Shown: in pieces, positions 43,557 through 51,729 of the stretch | How positions within the stretch are numbered: position 1 is the first letter of the stretch | Layout: each line of letters begins with the position of its first letter | Assembly (NCBI RefSeq): GCF_007665395.1 | Contig: NZ_VDND01000001.1 | Location: 62,001 to 126,000, forward strand | DNA: 64,000 bases | Direction of reading: 5' to 3' | From: Pseudomonas oryzihabitans | Lineage (GTDB): Bacteria > Pseudomonadota > Gammaproteobacteria > Pseudomonadales > Pseudomonadaceae | Notes under the pieces: generated by a model | What the model was told of the DNA's origin: nothing | The model's database searches: none | Seen by the model: only the letters and a program-made list of their open reading frames with translations | Program-made: the position numbers and the translations under genes

Positions 43557-44414
43557 ATGATGAAAAAACTTCAGATGCTGGCGTTAGGGTTGTGTGTCTT
43601 CCTCAACGCTGCCAGCAGTTCGGCGGATACCAGGAAAATCGAGATCGGTGTCAACAACTGGGCGGAAAACATCGCCGTGGCCAACCTCTGGAAGATTCTT
43701 CTGGAAAAGAAGAATTATCAGGTATCACTGCAAAGTGCCAGCAAGATGATCCTGTATAACAGCGTGGCCCAGGGCAAGCTCGACTTGACCTTCGAAGTCT
43801 GGCTGCCCACGACCGACAGTGCGCCTTACAACAGCATAAAGGATCATGTCCAGCTTATCGGTCCATGGTTGAAGGAGGCCAACCTCGGTTTGGCGGTGCC
43901 GGACTACGTCGATATCAAGAGCATCGACGAACTCAATGCCCAGAAGAAAAAATTCGAATGGCATGGCAGACCTACCGTGTTCGGGATAGAGGCCGGCTCT
44001 GGAATCATGGGGCTGACGGAAAAGGCGATAGGTGAATACAAACTGGACTACAACCTGGTTTCCTCCTCGGAAACGGCCATGCTCCAATCGCTGGAGCGGG
44101 CCATGAAACGCAAGGAGCCGATCGTGGTGACGTTGTGGAAGCCCCACTGGGTATGGGCCAAGAAAGACCTCCGCTACCTCGATGATCCGAAAAAGGTCTA
44201 CGGAACCACCGACTCCATCTATGCGATAGCCAGCCAGACGTTCAAGGCCGAGAATTCCCAGGTAGAACGGTGGTTGCAACAATGGAAGATGGACGACAAG
44301 TCGCTGGGAGAGCTGATGGCGACGATAAACGAGAACGGCCCCAATACCCCGGAAAAGGGTGCGAAGATCTGGATCGAGGCCAACAAAGCCGTGGTCGATG
44401 CCTGGATGAAATAG
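43557..44414 (+). CDS. Glycine-betaine-type (OpuAC/ProX) ABC substrate-binding protein, orphan
   Basis: A 285-residue precursor with a Sec signal (KKLQMLALGLCVFLNAASSS). The mature part has IEIGVNNWAENIAVANLWK, LDLTFEVWLPTTDSA and VTLWKPHWVW. The tryptophans fit an aromatic cage for a quaternary ammonium or sulfonium group. No OpuAA/OpuAB ATPase or permease gene lies in the window, so it must borrow a transporter or act otherwise. Base composition is unlike the neighbours: 29 of 60 bases are G or C at 43561-43620. It follows the M24 gene by 129 bp. ATG 43560 is an alternative start. Confidence 0.88.
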   Translation: MMKKLQMLALGLCVFLNAASSSADTRKIEIGVNNWAENIAVANLWKILLEKKNYQVSLQSASKMILYNSVAQGKLDLTFEVWLPTTDSAPYNSIKDHVQLIGPWLKEANLGLAVPDYVDIKSIDELNAQKKKFEWHGRPTVFGIEAGSGIMGLTEKAIGEYKLDYNLVSSSETAMLQSLERAMKRKEPIVVTLWKPHWVWAKKDLRYLDDPKKVYGTTDSIYAIASQTFKAENSQVERWLQQWKMDDKSLGELMATINENGPNTPEKGAKIWIEANKAVVDAWMK

Positions 44415-44425
44415 CCCGCGAGGAG

Positions 44426-44460
44426 AGACCAAGCTGCCGAGGTAGTCGGCAGCTTGGTCT
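44426..44460 (+). terminator. Strong hairpin after the betaine-binding gene
   Basis: Perfect 15-bp arms AGACCAAGCTGCCGA and TCGGCAGCTTGGTCT with a GGTAG loop start 11 bp after the stop codon. A long T-run is missing (it continues TGGG). It probably ends the islet transcript, possibly with Rho, and could act in both directions. Confidence 0.7.
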
Positions 44461-44538
44461 TGGGTAGTACCGGTGTGGCCTTTCCTGATGGGCTGTCCTC
44501 GCCGGCGGTAGTCGGCGCGTCGACGTCGCAGCCGAACG

Positions 44539-45465
44539 TCAGTACCCCCGCTGGCGATCCACCAACCCCCGCATGGGCTGACCGCGCTGATGGCGCCGGA
44601 TGTTCTCCAGCAGCACGGTGAACGCCGTTTCCGGCACCGTCATGGCACCCACGTGAGGCGTCAGCCAGACGCGGCGGTGTTGCCAGAAGGGATGGTCGGC
44701 GGTCGGGGGTTCCGGCTCCAGCACGTCCAGTACCGCCTGGCTCAGCTGGCCGCTGTCCAGCGCCGCCAGCAGGTCGGCCTCCACCAGCTGGGCGCCACGG
44801 CCGAGATTGATCAGGCTGGCACCGCGGGGCAAGCCGGCGAAGAGGCGGGCGTCGAGAATACCGCGGGTGTCCTGGGTCAGGGGCAGCAGGCAGATGAGGA
44901 TCTCGCAATCGGCCAGGAACGCCGGTAGTTGCTGCATACCCGCATGGCAGCGTACACCGGGTAGCTCACGGGGCGAGCGTGACCAGCCCGAGAGCTGGAA
45001 GCCGAAGGTGGCGAGCCGCTCCAGCACCGCCTGGCCGATCTGGCCGAGGCCGAGCACCCCGATGCGTCTGTTCGCCGCCGGCACCAGGGCATGCTCCTGC
45101 CAGCGCCCCGCACCTTGCTGGTCGAGGTAAAGCGGCAACTGGCGATGCAGCGCCAGCACCATGAGCGTCGCGTATTCCACCATACCGGCGACGATGCCGG
45201 GATCGAGCATGCGCACCACGGGCAACTCTGGGGGCAGCAGATTCAGGTCGAACTGGTCCACCCCGGCCGAGGTGGCGAACAGCACCTCCAGGTTGGGAAA
45301 GCGCCCGGCCAGGTCTTCCGGCGGCTGCCAGCAGGCCAGGTAGCGGATCTCTTCGGGGTTGCCCACCTCCGGCCATTGGCGGAATTCGATGTCGGGCGCG
45401 CGCTCCTTGAACAGGCGTCGCCACGCCTGGCCCCGTGCGGGATCGGCCTTGTATAGCAGCGTCAT
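44539..45465 (-). CDS. ghrA: Glyoxylate/hydroxypyruvate reductase A-like 2-hydroxyacid dehydrogenase
   Basis: A 308-residue D-2-hydroxyacid dehydrogenase. The Rossmann motif is IGVLGLGQIGQAVLERL, and the catalytic Arg, Glu and His are suggested by INLGRGAQLVEADLLAALDS, VLDVLEPEPPTADHPFW and VWLTPHVGAMT. The short N-terminal domain and these motifs fit the GhrA group, which reduces glyoxylate and hydroxypyruvate with NADPH. The start has GGAGACCTCACC before the ATG. It is divergent from the bicupin gene across about 230 bp. Confidence 0.86.
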   Translation of the reverse strand: MTLLYKADPARGQAWRRLFKERAPDIEFRQWPEVGNPEEIRYLACWQPPEDLAGRFPNLEVLFATSAGVDQFDLNLLPPELPVVRMLDPGIVAGMVEYATLMVLALHRQLPLYLDQQGAGRWQEHALVPAANRRIGVLGLGQIGQAVLERLATFGFQLSGWSRSPRELPGVRCHAGMQQLPAFLADCEILICLLPLTQDTRGILDARLFAGLPRGASLINLGRGAQLVEADLLAALDSGQLSQAVLDVLEPEPPTADHPFWQHRRVWLTPHVGAMTVPETAFTVLLENIRRHQRGQPMRGLVDRQRGY

Positions 45466-45696
45466 GGTGAGGTCTCCGGTAAAGCCCAAGCATGGCGTAG
45501 CGGGGCGATAGTTTGTCCTGAAATTTCGGGCGTCGCCGCCATGATCGGTGGTGCGGTGGAAACTGCGCCGCACCTTCGAAAAACGGCAGCTTCTGTGCTG
45601 CCTGCCGCCCGAAACGCCATAACCCGGGTGCCGCGGCGGTCGATACTGGCCTCGTCCGCGGCCCGCTTGCCGCGCCTCTGATCGCGAGGATCCGCC

Positions 45697-46410
45697 ATGC
45701 CCCTGCTGCATTATTGCCAGCCGCCCAGTGACCGCCGCCTCCCTTGGGCGCTGCATGCCCTGCACGACGACCCGCTCCCCGCGGGGCGCGACCTGCACCA
45801 CCACGATGGACGGCTGGGCTATGTCATGGGCAGTGCCGTCAGCCATTTTGCCGATTGCCAGCTGGATGACTATCCCTGGGTGGAAGTGAGCGTCATCGAA
45901 GCCGGTGAGTTGCAGCTCGAATGGAACGGTGGCGCCTTGCAGCTCGCGGCCGGTGATGCCTTCGTGCTGCCGCGTGGCCTGAGTTGCCGTTGGCGTCACA
46001 GCGGTGAGTTGCGCCGCCTGTTCATGGCCTTTCCCGGTCGTGCCAGCGCAGGCCCCATGCCCGCGGCGCCGCTGCTGCTGGATCCCGCGGCCCCACGCGA
46101 ACCCTCGCCGCCGCCTGCCGCCAGCGTGCTGCTGAGCCCAGAGCCCAGCGCCACCGGCTGCGACCTGTTCGAGAGCGGTGGCGGCGCCCTGCGGGTGGGG
46201 ATGTGGGAGTGTACGGCGTACACGCGCAAGGCCGTGAGCAATCCCCACTGCGAACTGATGTTGCTCTATGCCGGTGCGGTGACCCTGACGGTCGCGGGTG
46301 AGGCGCCCTGTCAGGTCAGGGCGGGCGAGGCGGTCTTGGTGCCGGCGGACACCGCGATGGCCTGGGACAGCCGGGAGACGGTGCGCAAGCTCTATTGCAT
46401 CCTGCGCTGA
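45697..46410 (+). CDS. Bicupin protein
   Basis: A 237-residue protein with two cupin_3-like (DUF861-type) barrels. The first contains WVEVSVIEAGELQLEWNGG and LAAGDAFVLPRGL; the second contains CELMLLYAGAVTLTVAG and VRAGEAVLVPADTAM. A proline-rich linker separates them. No helix-turn-helix is seen, so it is a sensor or enzyme rather than an AraC regulator. The histidine metal ligands of classical cupins are mostly missing. GAGGA lies before the ATG. Its neighbours are GhrA and the GABA-type genes. Function unknown. Confidence 0.72.
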   Translation: MPLLHYCQPPSDRRLPWALHALHDDPLPAGRDLHHHDGRLGYVMGSAVSHFADCQLDDYPWVEVSVIEAGELQLEWNGGALQLAAGDAFVLPRGLSCRWRHSGELRRLFMAFPGRASAGPMPAAPLLLDPAAPREPSPPPAASVLLSPEPSATGCDLFESGGGALRVGMWECTAYTRKAVSNPHCELMLLYAGAVTLTVAGEAPCQVRAGEAVLVPADTAMAWDSRETVRKLYCILR

Positions 46411-46413
46411 AGG

Positions 46414-46433
46414 GGCTGGCCGCCGCGCCAGCC
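46414..46433. terminator. Hairpin between convergent bicupin and Lrp genes
   Basis: GGCTGGC and GCCAGCC form a 7-bp stem with a CGCCGC loop between two convergent stops. No T-run follows. It is a weak candidate for a bidirectional terminator. Confidence 0.35.
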
Positions 46434-46453
46434 TAGGGTTGGCGCGACTGGGC

Positions 46454-46945
46454 TCAGCCCGCCTTGATCAGGCTGCGCAGCGGCAGGGCATTCTTCACCA
46501 CCGGCGACTTGATGACGATGTAGCTGAAGTACTTCTCGATGCCGACGTTGCGGTCGAGGATGGACTCCATCAGCTCCTGGTAGTGGCCGATGCTGCTGCA
46601 CATGAAGCGCAGCAGGTAGTCGTAGCCGCCGCTGATCAGGTGGCATTCGAGGATCTCGTCGACCCCACGAATGAAGGATTCGAATTTCACGAAGTCGGCG
46701 CGCTTGTGGTCGGAGAGGGTGACTTCGGTGAACACCGTCACCGAGTTGGCGATCTTGGCCAGGTTGACGTGGGCCTCGTAGCCGCTGATGTAGCCGGCCG
46801 CCTCCAGCCGCTTGACGCGCTGCAGGCAGGGGCTGGGCGAGAGCCCCACGGCTTCGGCGAGGCTGACGTTGGTCATCCGGCCGTCCTTCTGCAGTTGCAC
46901 CAGGATGTTGATATCGATGCGGTCCAGTTTCGTTGCGGCGTCCAT
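46454..46945 (-). CDS. Lrp/AsnC-family regulator
   Basis: A 163-residue Lrp-type protein. The HTH is MTNVSLAEAVGLSPSPCLQR, and the RAM effector domain includes VDEILECHLISGGYDYLLRF. It is the last gene of the unit gabT, HAD homologue, lrp, with 29 bp to the preceding gene. This places it as a likely local regulator of the GABA-type aminotransferase operon in response to an amino acid. The RBS GAGGAACGACG supports the start. Confidence 0.9.
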   Translation of the reverse strand: MDAATKLDRIDINILVQLQKDGRMTNVSLAEAVGLSPSPCLQRVKRLEAAGYISGYEAHVNLAKIANSVTVFTEVTLSDHKRADFVKFESFIRGVDEILECHLISGGYDYLLRFMCSSIGHYQELMESILDRNVGIEKYFSYIVIKSPVVKNALPLRSLIKAG

Positions 46946-46974
46946 CGTCGTTCCTCGCAGTCGTGAACGGCAGG

Positions 46975-47664
46975 CTAGGCACGCAGGGCGGTCTGATGCG
47001 CATGCACCAGATCGGCGAGACTCGCGTACTCGCACCGCGTGCCATCCAGGGCCTGCCGCGAAAGGTTCCAGGGCCGCGAGCGATCACGGCGCAAGGTACA
47101 CAGGGGAAAATCCACCAGGGGGTTCCAGGGGTCGTCCGGTTCACTGCCCCTTACCGGTAGCAGGTCCTCGCGCGCCAGGCCCAGCGTATCGAGGGTGGCA
47201 TCCAGCGCCTGGCGCAGATCACCGCCCCGGTTGGGTACCACGGCAGCGAAGACCTCCGGCAACCGCGCCGTGACCGCTGCCGCTTCGCCGTCATCCGGCG
47301 AGGCCAGCAGCACCAACCGATAGAACTTGCTCAGGTACTGCAGCGCCCCGGGGGCATCCTCGAACACCGGCCAGCACGCCGTGGCGTTTCCAAAGGCCAC
47401 GCTGGCATCCAGGTCTTCCTCCTGCTGCAACTCCTGCGCCAGGCGCTGATGGATCCGCAGGTGCAGGCTGGCCTGGCTGGCGGCCGGAGCCGCCTGGCGC
47501 AACTCGCGGGCCAGGCGGTGATAGCTGCCGAGCAGCCAGTCGGGATGGGTGCTCAGTCCGGCCTGCGCCACGATGGGGCGCAGGGCTTCCACGATCCCGC
47601 CTTCGCGGTCGATAAGGGTGCCGTAGCAGGAAAAGCCAATGGCTTGGTAGCGCGTTATTCTCAT
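46975..47664 (-). CDS. HAD type II homologue lacking the catalytic Asp (probable pseudoenzyme)
   Basis: A 229-residue protein aligned to haloacid dehalogenase type II. Motif I reads IGFSCYGTLIDREG: the nucleophilic Asp of F-D-x-Y-G-T-L is Ser12 here. Motif II is VLLASPDDG and motif IV VRGSEPDDPW, both also divergent. The normal enzyme at 26.8 kb keeps FDCYGTL. Loss of the nucleophile argues against phosphatase or dehalogenase chemistry, so a binding or regulatory role is possible. It lies between gabT and lrp. The frame is intact and codon use normal, so it is not a decaying pseudogene. Confidence 0.78.
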   Translation of the reverse strand: MRITRYQAIGFSCYGTLIDREGGIVEALRPIVAQAGLSTHPDWLLGSYHRLARELRQAAPAASQASLHLRIHQRLAQELQQEEDLDASVAFGNATACWPVFEDAPGALQYLSKFYRLVLLASPDDGEAAAVTARLPEVFAAVVPNRGGDLRQALDATLDTLGLAREDLLPVRGSEPDDPWNPLVDFPLCTLRRDRSRPWNLSRQALDGTRCEYASLADLVHAHQTALRA

Positions 47665-47719
47665 GATCGGTTTCCCCTGGGCGCCGCTCCGGTGGGTCCT
47701 GGCGGCGTTGCGTTCGACC

Positions 47720-49009
47720 TCAGGCACCGGCCTGGGCGAGGGCGTGGCCGAACATCTGCAAGGCTTCGGCCAGTTGTGCCTCGGTGGTCACCAGCGGTGC
47801 CAGGAAGCGGATGACGTTGCGCTCGACGCCGCACTTGATCACCAGCAGGCCGGCCTGGCGAGCCGCGTCGATGACCTGCTGGGCGAGGCCGGCGTCGGGG
47901 CTGTGACCATCGGCACCGACCATCTCCACCGCCAGCATGAAGCCGCGACCGCGCACCTCGCCGATGCGGGGGTGACGCCGCTGCAGGTCGAGCAGACCGC
48001 TGCGCAGTTGCTCGCCGAGGGCGACGCCGCGGGCGACCAGGTCCTCTTCCGCGAACACGTCCAGCACCGCCAGGGCGGCGGCGCAGGCCAGGGCGTTGCC
48101 GCCATAGGTACCGCCGAGGCCGCCGGGCAGCGGCGCGTCCATGATGGCCGCGCGGCCGACCACGCCGGAGAGCGGCAGGCCGCCGGCCAGGCTCTTGGCC
48201 ACCGTCACCAGGTCCGGCTGGATGCCGGTCTGCTGGAAGGCGAACAGGCTGCCGGTACGGCCGAAACCGGTCTGGATCTCGTCGGCGATCAGCACGATGC
48301 CGTGCTGGTCGCAGAGGGCGCGCAGCGCCTGGAGGAATTCCACGGGTGCCGGGCGGAAGCCGCCATCGCCCTGCACCGGCTCGATGAGGAGGGCGGCGAC
48401 CTGGTCGGGGGCGATCTGGGTGGCGAAGACCTCGCGCAGACCGGCCAGCGCCTGTTGCGTATCCACGCCACGGAAGGGATCGGGATAGGGCGCGTGGTGG
48501 ATGTCGCCGGGGAAGGGACCGAAGTTCTGCTTGTAGGGCTGGGCGAAGCCGGTCAGGGTCACACCCAGCAGGGTGCGGCCGTGGAAGCCCCCGCGGAAGG
48601 CGATCACCCCCGGCCGTTTGGTATGGGCGCGGGCGATCTTGATGGCGTTTTCCACCGCCTCGGCGCCCGAGGTGAGCAGCAGCGTCTTGTAGGCGTCGCC
48701 GTTGCCGATCAGGGTGTTGAGGCGACTGGCCAGTTCCAGGTAGGGCTCGTAGGCCATCACCTGGAAACTGGCGTGGGAGATTTCCCCGACCTGGCGGCGC
48801 ACGGCCTCCACCACGCGGGGGTGGTTGTGCCCGACGTTGAGTACGCCGATACCGCCGACGAAATCCAGGTAGCGGCGACCGTCCACGTCCCAGACTTCGC
48901 TGCCCTGGGCGCGGGCCACTACGACGGGGTGGGCGGTGATGATGCCGCGCGGCACGCTCTGTTCGCGAAGACCCAGCAGGCGGTCGGTGGCTTTGGCAGC
49001 GGAATTCAT
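47720..49009 (-). CDS. gabT: 4-aminobutyrate aminotransferase-type class III aminotransferase
   Basis: A 429-residue PLP enzyme. Signatures are LDFVGGIGVLNVGHNHPRVV, LLTSGAEAVENAIKIARAHT, IADEIQTGFGRTGSLFAF and the PLP lysine in LVTVAKSLAGGLPLS. The pattern closely matches GabT, which converts GABA and 2-oxoglutarate to succinate semialdehyde and glutamate. The gabD-like gene lies 142 bp upstream on the same strand. GGAGATA precedes the ATG. 5-Aminovalerate or other omega-amines are possible alternative substrates. Confidence 0.92.
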   Translation of the reverse strand: MNSAAKATDRLLGLREQSVPRGIITAHPVVVARAQGSEVWDVDGRRYLDFVGGIGVLNVGHNHPRVVEAVRRQVGEISHASFQVMAYEPYLELASRLNTLIGNGDAYKTLLLTSGAEAVENAIKIARAHTKRPGVIAFRGGFHGRTLLGVTLTGFAQPYKQNFGPFPGDIHHAPYPDPFRGVDTQQALAGLREVFATQIAPDQVAALLIEPVQGDGGFRPAPVEFLQALRALCDQHGIVLIADEIQTGFGRTGSLFAFQQTGIQPDLVTVAKSLAGGLPLSGVVGRAAIMDAPLPGGLGGTYGGNALACAAALAVLDVFAEEDLVARGVALGEQLRSGLLDLQRRHPRIGEVRGRGFMLAVEMVGADGHSPDAGLAQQVIDAARQAGLLVIKCGVERNVIRFLAPLVTTEAQLAEALQMFGHALAQAGA

Positions 49010-49151
49010 GCAGCTATCTCCAGGCAGGGGCGAGGCTTTCAGCCTAAGCAAAGGCCGGGGTCGGTAACGCTGAAGTTGCCGGGCCTGGCATCGCGATCGG
49101 CTGTTTTGCCCGGGAGTGGCGGCATTTTCGGTTGCCCGGAGCCGGAGACGA

Positions 49152-50615
49152 TCAGTCCAGCCCGCCCAGGTGCCAGGCCTTGACCTCCAGGTACTCGTCC
49201 AGCCCCAGGTGCGAGCCCTCGCGGCCCAGCCCGGACTGCTTCACACCGCCAAAGGGCGCGACTTCCATCGACAGGGTCCCGGTATTGAGCGCCACCATGC
49301 CGAACTCCAGGCGCTCGCCGACCCGCCAGGCGCGGCGCAGGTCCTGGGTGTAGTAGTAGGCGCCCAGGCCATAGGGCGTGGCATTGGCCAGGGCCAGGGC
49401 CTCGGCTTCGTCCCGGAAGCGGAACAGCGGCGCCACCGGGCCGAAGGTCTCCTCGCGAGCCAGCAGCATGTCCGCCGTGGAACCGGTCAGCACCGTGGGC
49501 GCGACGAACGGGTCGCGGCCGCTGGGCAGGCCGCCGAACAGGGCCTTGGCGCCCTGGGTCAGGGCGTCGTCGACATGGCGGGCGACCTTGTCCACCGCCA
49601 GGCGATTGATCAGCGGGCCCAGGGTCACCCCGGCCTCCAGGCCGTTGCCCACCTTGAACTTGGCCACCTCGGCAGCCAGCCGCTCGGCGAAGCGGTCATG
49701 GATGCCGTCCTGCACCAGGATGCGGTTGGCGCAGACGCAGGTCTGGCCGGCGTTGCGGAATTTGCTTTGCAGCACCCCGGCGATGGCCAGGTCCAGGTCG
49801 GCGTCGTCGAAGACGATGAAGGGCGCATTGCCACCCAGCTCCATGCTGGTGCGCTTCACCGTGGCGGCGCACTGCGCCAGCAGCAACTGGCCGATCCGCG
49901 TGGAGCCGGTAAAGGACAGCTTGCGTACCGCCGGATTGCCGGTCAGCTCGCCACCGATACCGGTGGGCATGCCGGTGACCACGTTGAAGATCCCCGGCGG
50001 AAAACCGGCTCGATCGGCCAGCTCGGCCAGCGCCAGGGCCGACAGTGGGGTGAGGTCCGAGGGCTTGATCAGCACCGGGCAACCGGCCGCCAGCGCCGGT
50101 GCGGCCTTGCGGGTGATCATGGCATTGGGAAAATTCCACGGGGTGATGGCGGCAGCGACGCCAACCGGCTGCTTGAGCACCAGCACCCGGCGATCCCGCG
50201 CGGGGGCGGGCAGGATATCGCCGTAGCTGCGCCGGGCTTCTTCGGCGAACCATTTGACGAAGCTGGCGCCATAGGCGATCTCGCCGCGCGCCTCGGCCAG
50301 CGGCTTGCCCTGTTCCAGGGTCATCAGCAGAGCCAGATCATCCTGGTGTTCCAGCATCAGGGCGTGCCAGCGTTCCAGCAGTGCCGCGCGTTCGGCTGCC
50401 GGTCGCTCGCGCCAGGCCGGCCAGGCCGCCTCCGCGGCGGCGATGGCGCGGGCGGTTTCCGCGGCGTCCAGCGCGGCGACCTGGGCGATCACCGCACCGG
50501 TGGCGGGGTTGTCCACGGCGAAGGTAGCGCCGTTATCGGCGCCTATCCAGCGGCCGTCGACATAGGCGGCTTGTTTGAACAGGCGAGGATCACGCAGATC
50601 GAGGTGCAGCGGCAT
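49152..50615 (-). CDS. gabD: Succinate-semialdehyde dehydrogenase
   Basis: A 487-residue ALDH. Visible are PWNFPNAMITRKAAPALAAG, FTGSTRIGQLL, the general base in SMELGGNAPFIVFDDADLD and the nucleophilic Cys in RNAGQTCVCANRI. These are GabD hallmarks. It would oxidise the succinate semialdehyde made by GabT. It precedes gabT in transcription order but is separated by 142 bp, so each may have its own promoter. A 16-bp palindrome sits about 86 bp upstream of its start. Confidence 0.92.
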   Translation of the reverse strand: MPLHLDLRDPRLFKQAAYVDGRWIGADNGATFAVDNPATGAVIAQVAALDAAETARAIAAAEAAWPAWRERPAAERAALLERWHALMLEHQDDLALLMTLEQGKPLAEARGEIAYGASFVKWFAEEARRSYGDILPAPARDRRVLVLKQPVGVAAAITPWNFPNAMITRKAAPALAAGCPVLIKPSDLTPLSALALAELADRAGFPPGIFNVVTGMPTGIGGELTGNPAVRKLSFTGSTRIGQLLLAQCAATVKRTSMELGGNAPFIVFDDADLDLAIAGVLQSKFRNAGQTCVCANRILVQDGIHDRFAERLAAEVAKFKVGNGLEAGVTLGPLINRLAVDKVARHVDDALTQGAKALFGGLPSGRDPFVAPTVLTGSTADMLLAREETFGPVAPLFRFRDEAEALALANATPYGLGAYYYTQDLRRAWRVGERLEFGMVALNTGTLSMEVAPFGGVKQSGLGREGSHLGLDEYLEVKAWHLGGLD

Positions 50616-50700
50616 GGTGGCGCTCCCAGTGGCAGGTCAGGCCCTGAGTCTAGGGAGCGGTGGCGGTGGCCAATGCCGAATTGGCCCGCTCCCAGCGGCT

Positions 50701-50716
50701 GCCGAACGCGTTCGGC
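50701..50716. promoter_or_regulatory. 16-bp perfect palindrome upstream of gabD
   Basis: GCCGAACGCGTTCGGC lies between the end of the LysR gene and gabD on the minus strand. A second dyad, CCGCA-GTTTG-TGCGG, is at 50726-50740. It may be a gabD operator or the end hairpin of the LysR transcript; the sequence does not decide. Confidence 0.45.
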
Positions 50717-50756
50717 GTGACGAGACCGCAGTTTGTGCGGCAGCCGGGCGGGACGC

Positions 50757-51653
50757 TCAGCCGTTGCCGAACAGCGGATTGCCGCGCAGCGCCGTCACCG
50801 CCAGTTCGACGAAGGCCCGGACCTTGGCCGCCGCCTGGCGGCCCTGGGGATAGACCAGGTGCACCGGGAGCGGCGCCTCCTCGTGGTCTTCGAGCACCAG
50901 CTGCAGGGCGCCTTCGGCGAGGGCCGGGGCGATCTGGTAGTGCAGCGCCCGGGTCAGTCCCCAGCCGGCCTTGGCGGCGGTGATGGCGGCCTCGTTGGTA
51001 TTGCACTGCAGCAGGGGATCCACCACCACCCGCTGGCCGCGGGCGAAGCGCCATTCGGCCGAGGCCCAGGCACTCTGGCAGGCGAGGATGCGATGTTCCC
51101 GCAAGGCAGCCGGGGTGGTGGGCGTACCCTGGGCCTGCAGATAGCCCGGAGCGGCGCAGACTACCCGGCGCATGCTGCCGACCTGGACGGCGGTGAAGCC
51201 CGAGTCCGGCAACTGGCCGATGCGCAGGGCGACGTCCAGGCCTTCGTCCAGCAGATTCACCTGACGATCGAGGAACAGGGTGCGGACGCGCATCTGCGGA
51301 TGGCGCGCCAGGAATTCCAGCACCAGGGGCAGCACGTGCAGCTGGCCGAAGAGCACCGGCGCGGTGATCGCCAGGGTGCCGGAGGGCTTGGCCTGGTGTC
51401 CGGCCGCGGCCAATTCGGCTTCCGCGATCTCCCCGAGGATGCGCCGGCAGTCCTGCAGGTAACGGGCGCCGGCTTCGGTGGGCTTGACCGAGCGGGTGGT
51501 GCGCACCAGCAGCCGGGCGCCGATCAGCTCCTCCAGGCCGGCGATCATCCGCGTCACCGCCGGTGCGCTCAGGTGCAGCTCCCGGGCGGTGCGGGCGAAA
51601 CTCTCGGTTTCCGCCACCTTCACGAACACGCGCATCGCCTGCCAACGATCCAT
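50757..51653 (-). CDS. LysR-family regulator
   Basis: A 298-residue LysR protein starting MDRWQAMRVFVKVAETESFA. The HTH is TARELHLSAPAVTRMIAGLE, followed by LLVRTTRSVKPTEAGARYL, typical of the CrgA/DmlR-like subgroup. The effector domain includes LAITAPVLFGQLHVLPLVLE. It is the third gene after the GST and the three-domain oxidoreductase on the same strand and may control that small operon. Confidence 0.9.
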   Translation of the reverse strand: MDRWQAMRVFVKVAETESFARTARELHLSAPAVTRMIAGLEELIGARLLVRTTRSVKPTEAGARYLQDCRRILGEIAEAELAAAGHQAKPSGTLAITAPVLFGQLHVLPLVLEFLARHPQMRVRTLFLDRQVNLLDEGLDVALRIGQLPDSGFTAVQVGSMRRVVCAAPGYLQAQGTPTTPAALREHRILACQSAWASAEWRFARGQRVVVDPLLQCNTNEAAITAAKAGWGLTRALHYQIAPALAEGALQLVLEDHEEAPLPVHLVYPQGRQAAAKVRAFVELAVTALRGNPLFGNG

Positions 51654-51729
51654 CTGCCGGGTCTTCCTCGCGGGGCCGGAGTGCTCCGGCAAGGCCTCCA
51701 TGGTAATCGACTCGCGAACGCTGGCCAGC

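Noticed and set aside
41115..44414. Ectoine or hydroxyectoine catabolism (M24 enzyme plus betaine-like transport)
   Set aside because: The M24 enzyme resembles DddP rather than ectoine hydrolase, and no DoeB/EutE, aminotransferase or ectoine-type regulator is adjacent.
46431..46463. Third REP-like unit (GGGTTGGCG and GGGCTCAGCCC)
   Set aside because: Only short fragments match; the paired arms of the repeats at 0.78 and 56.8 kb are not reproduced.
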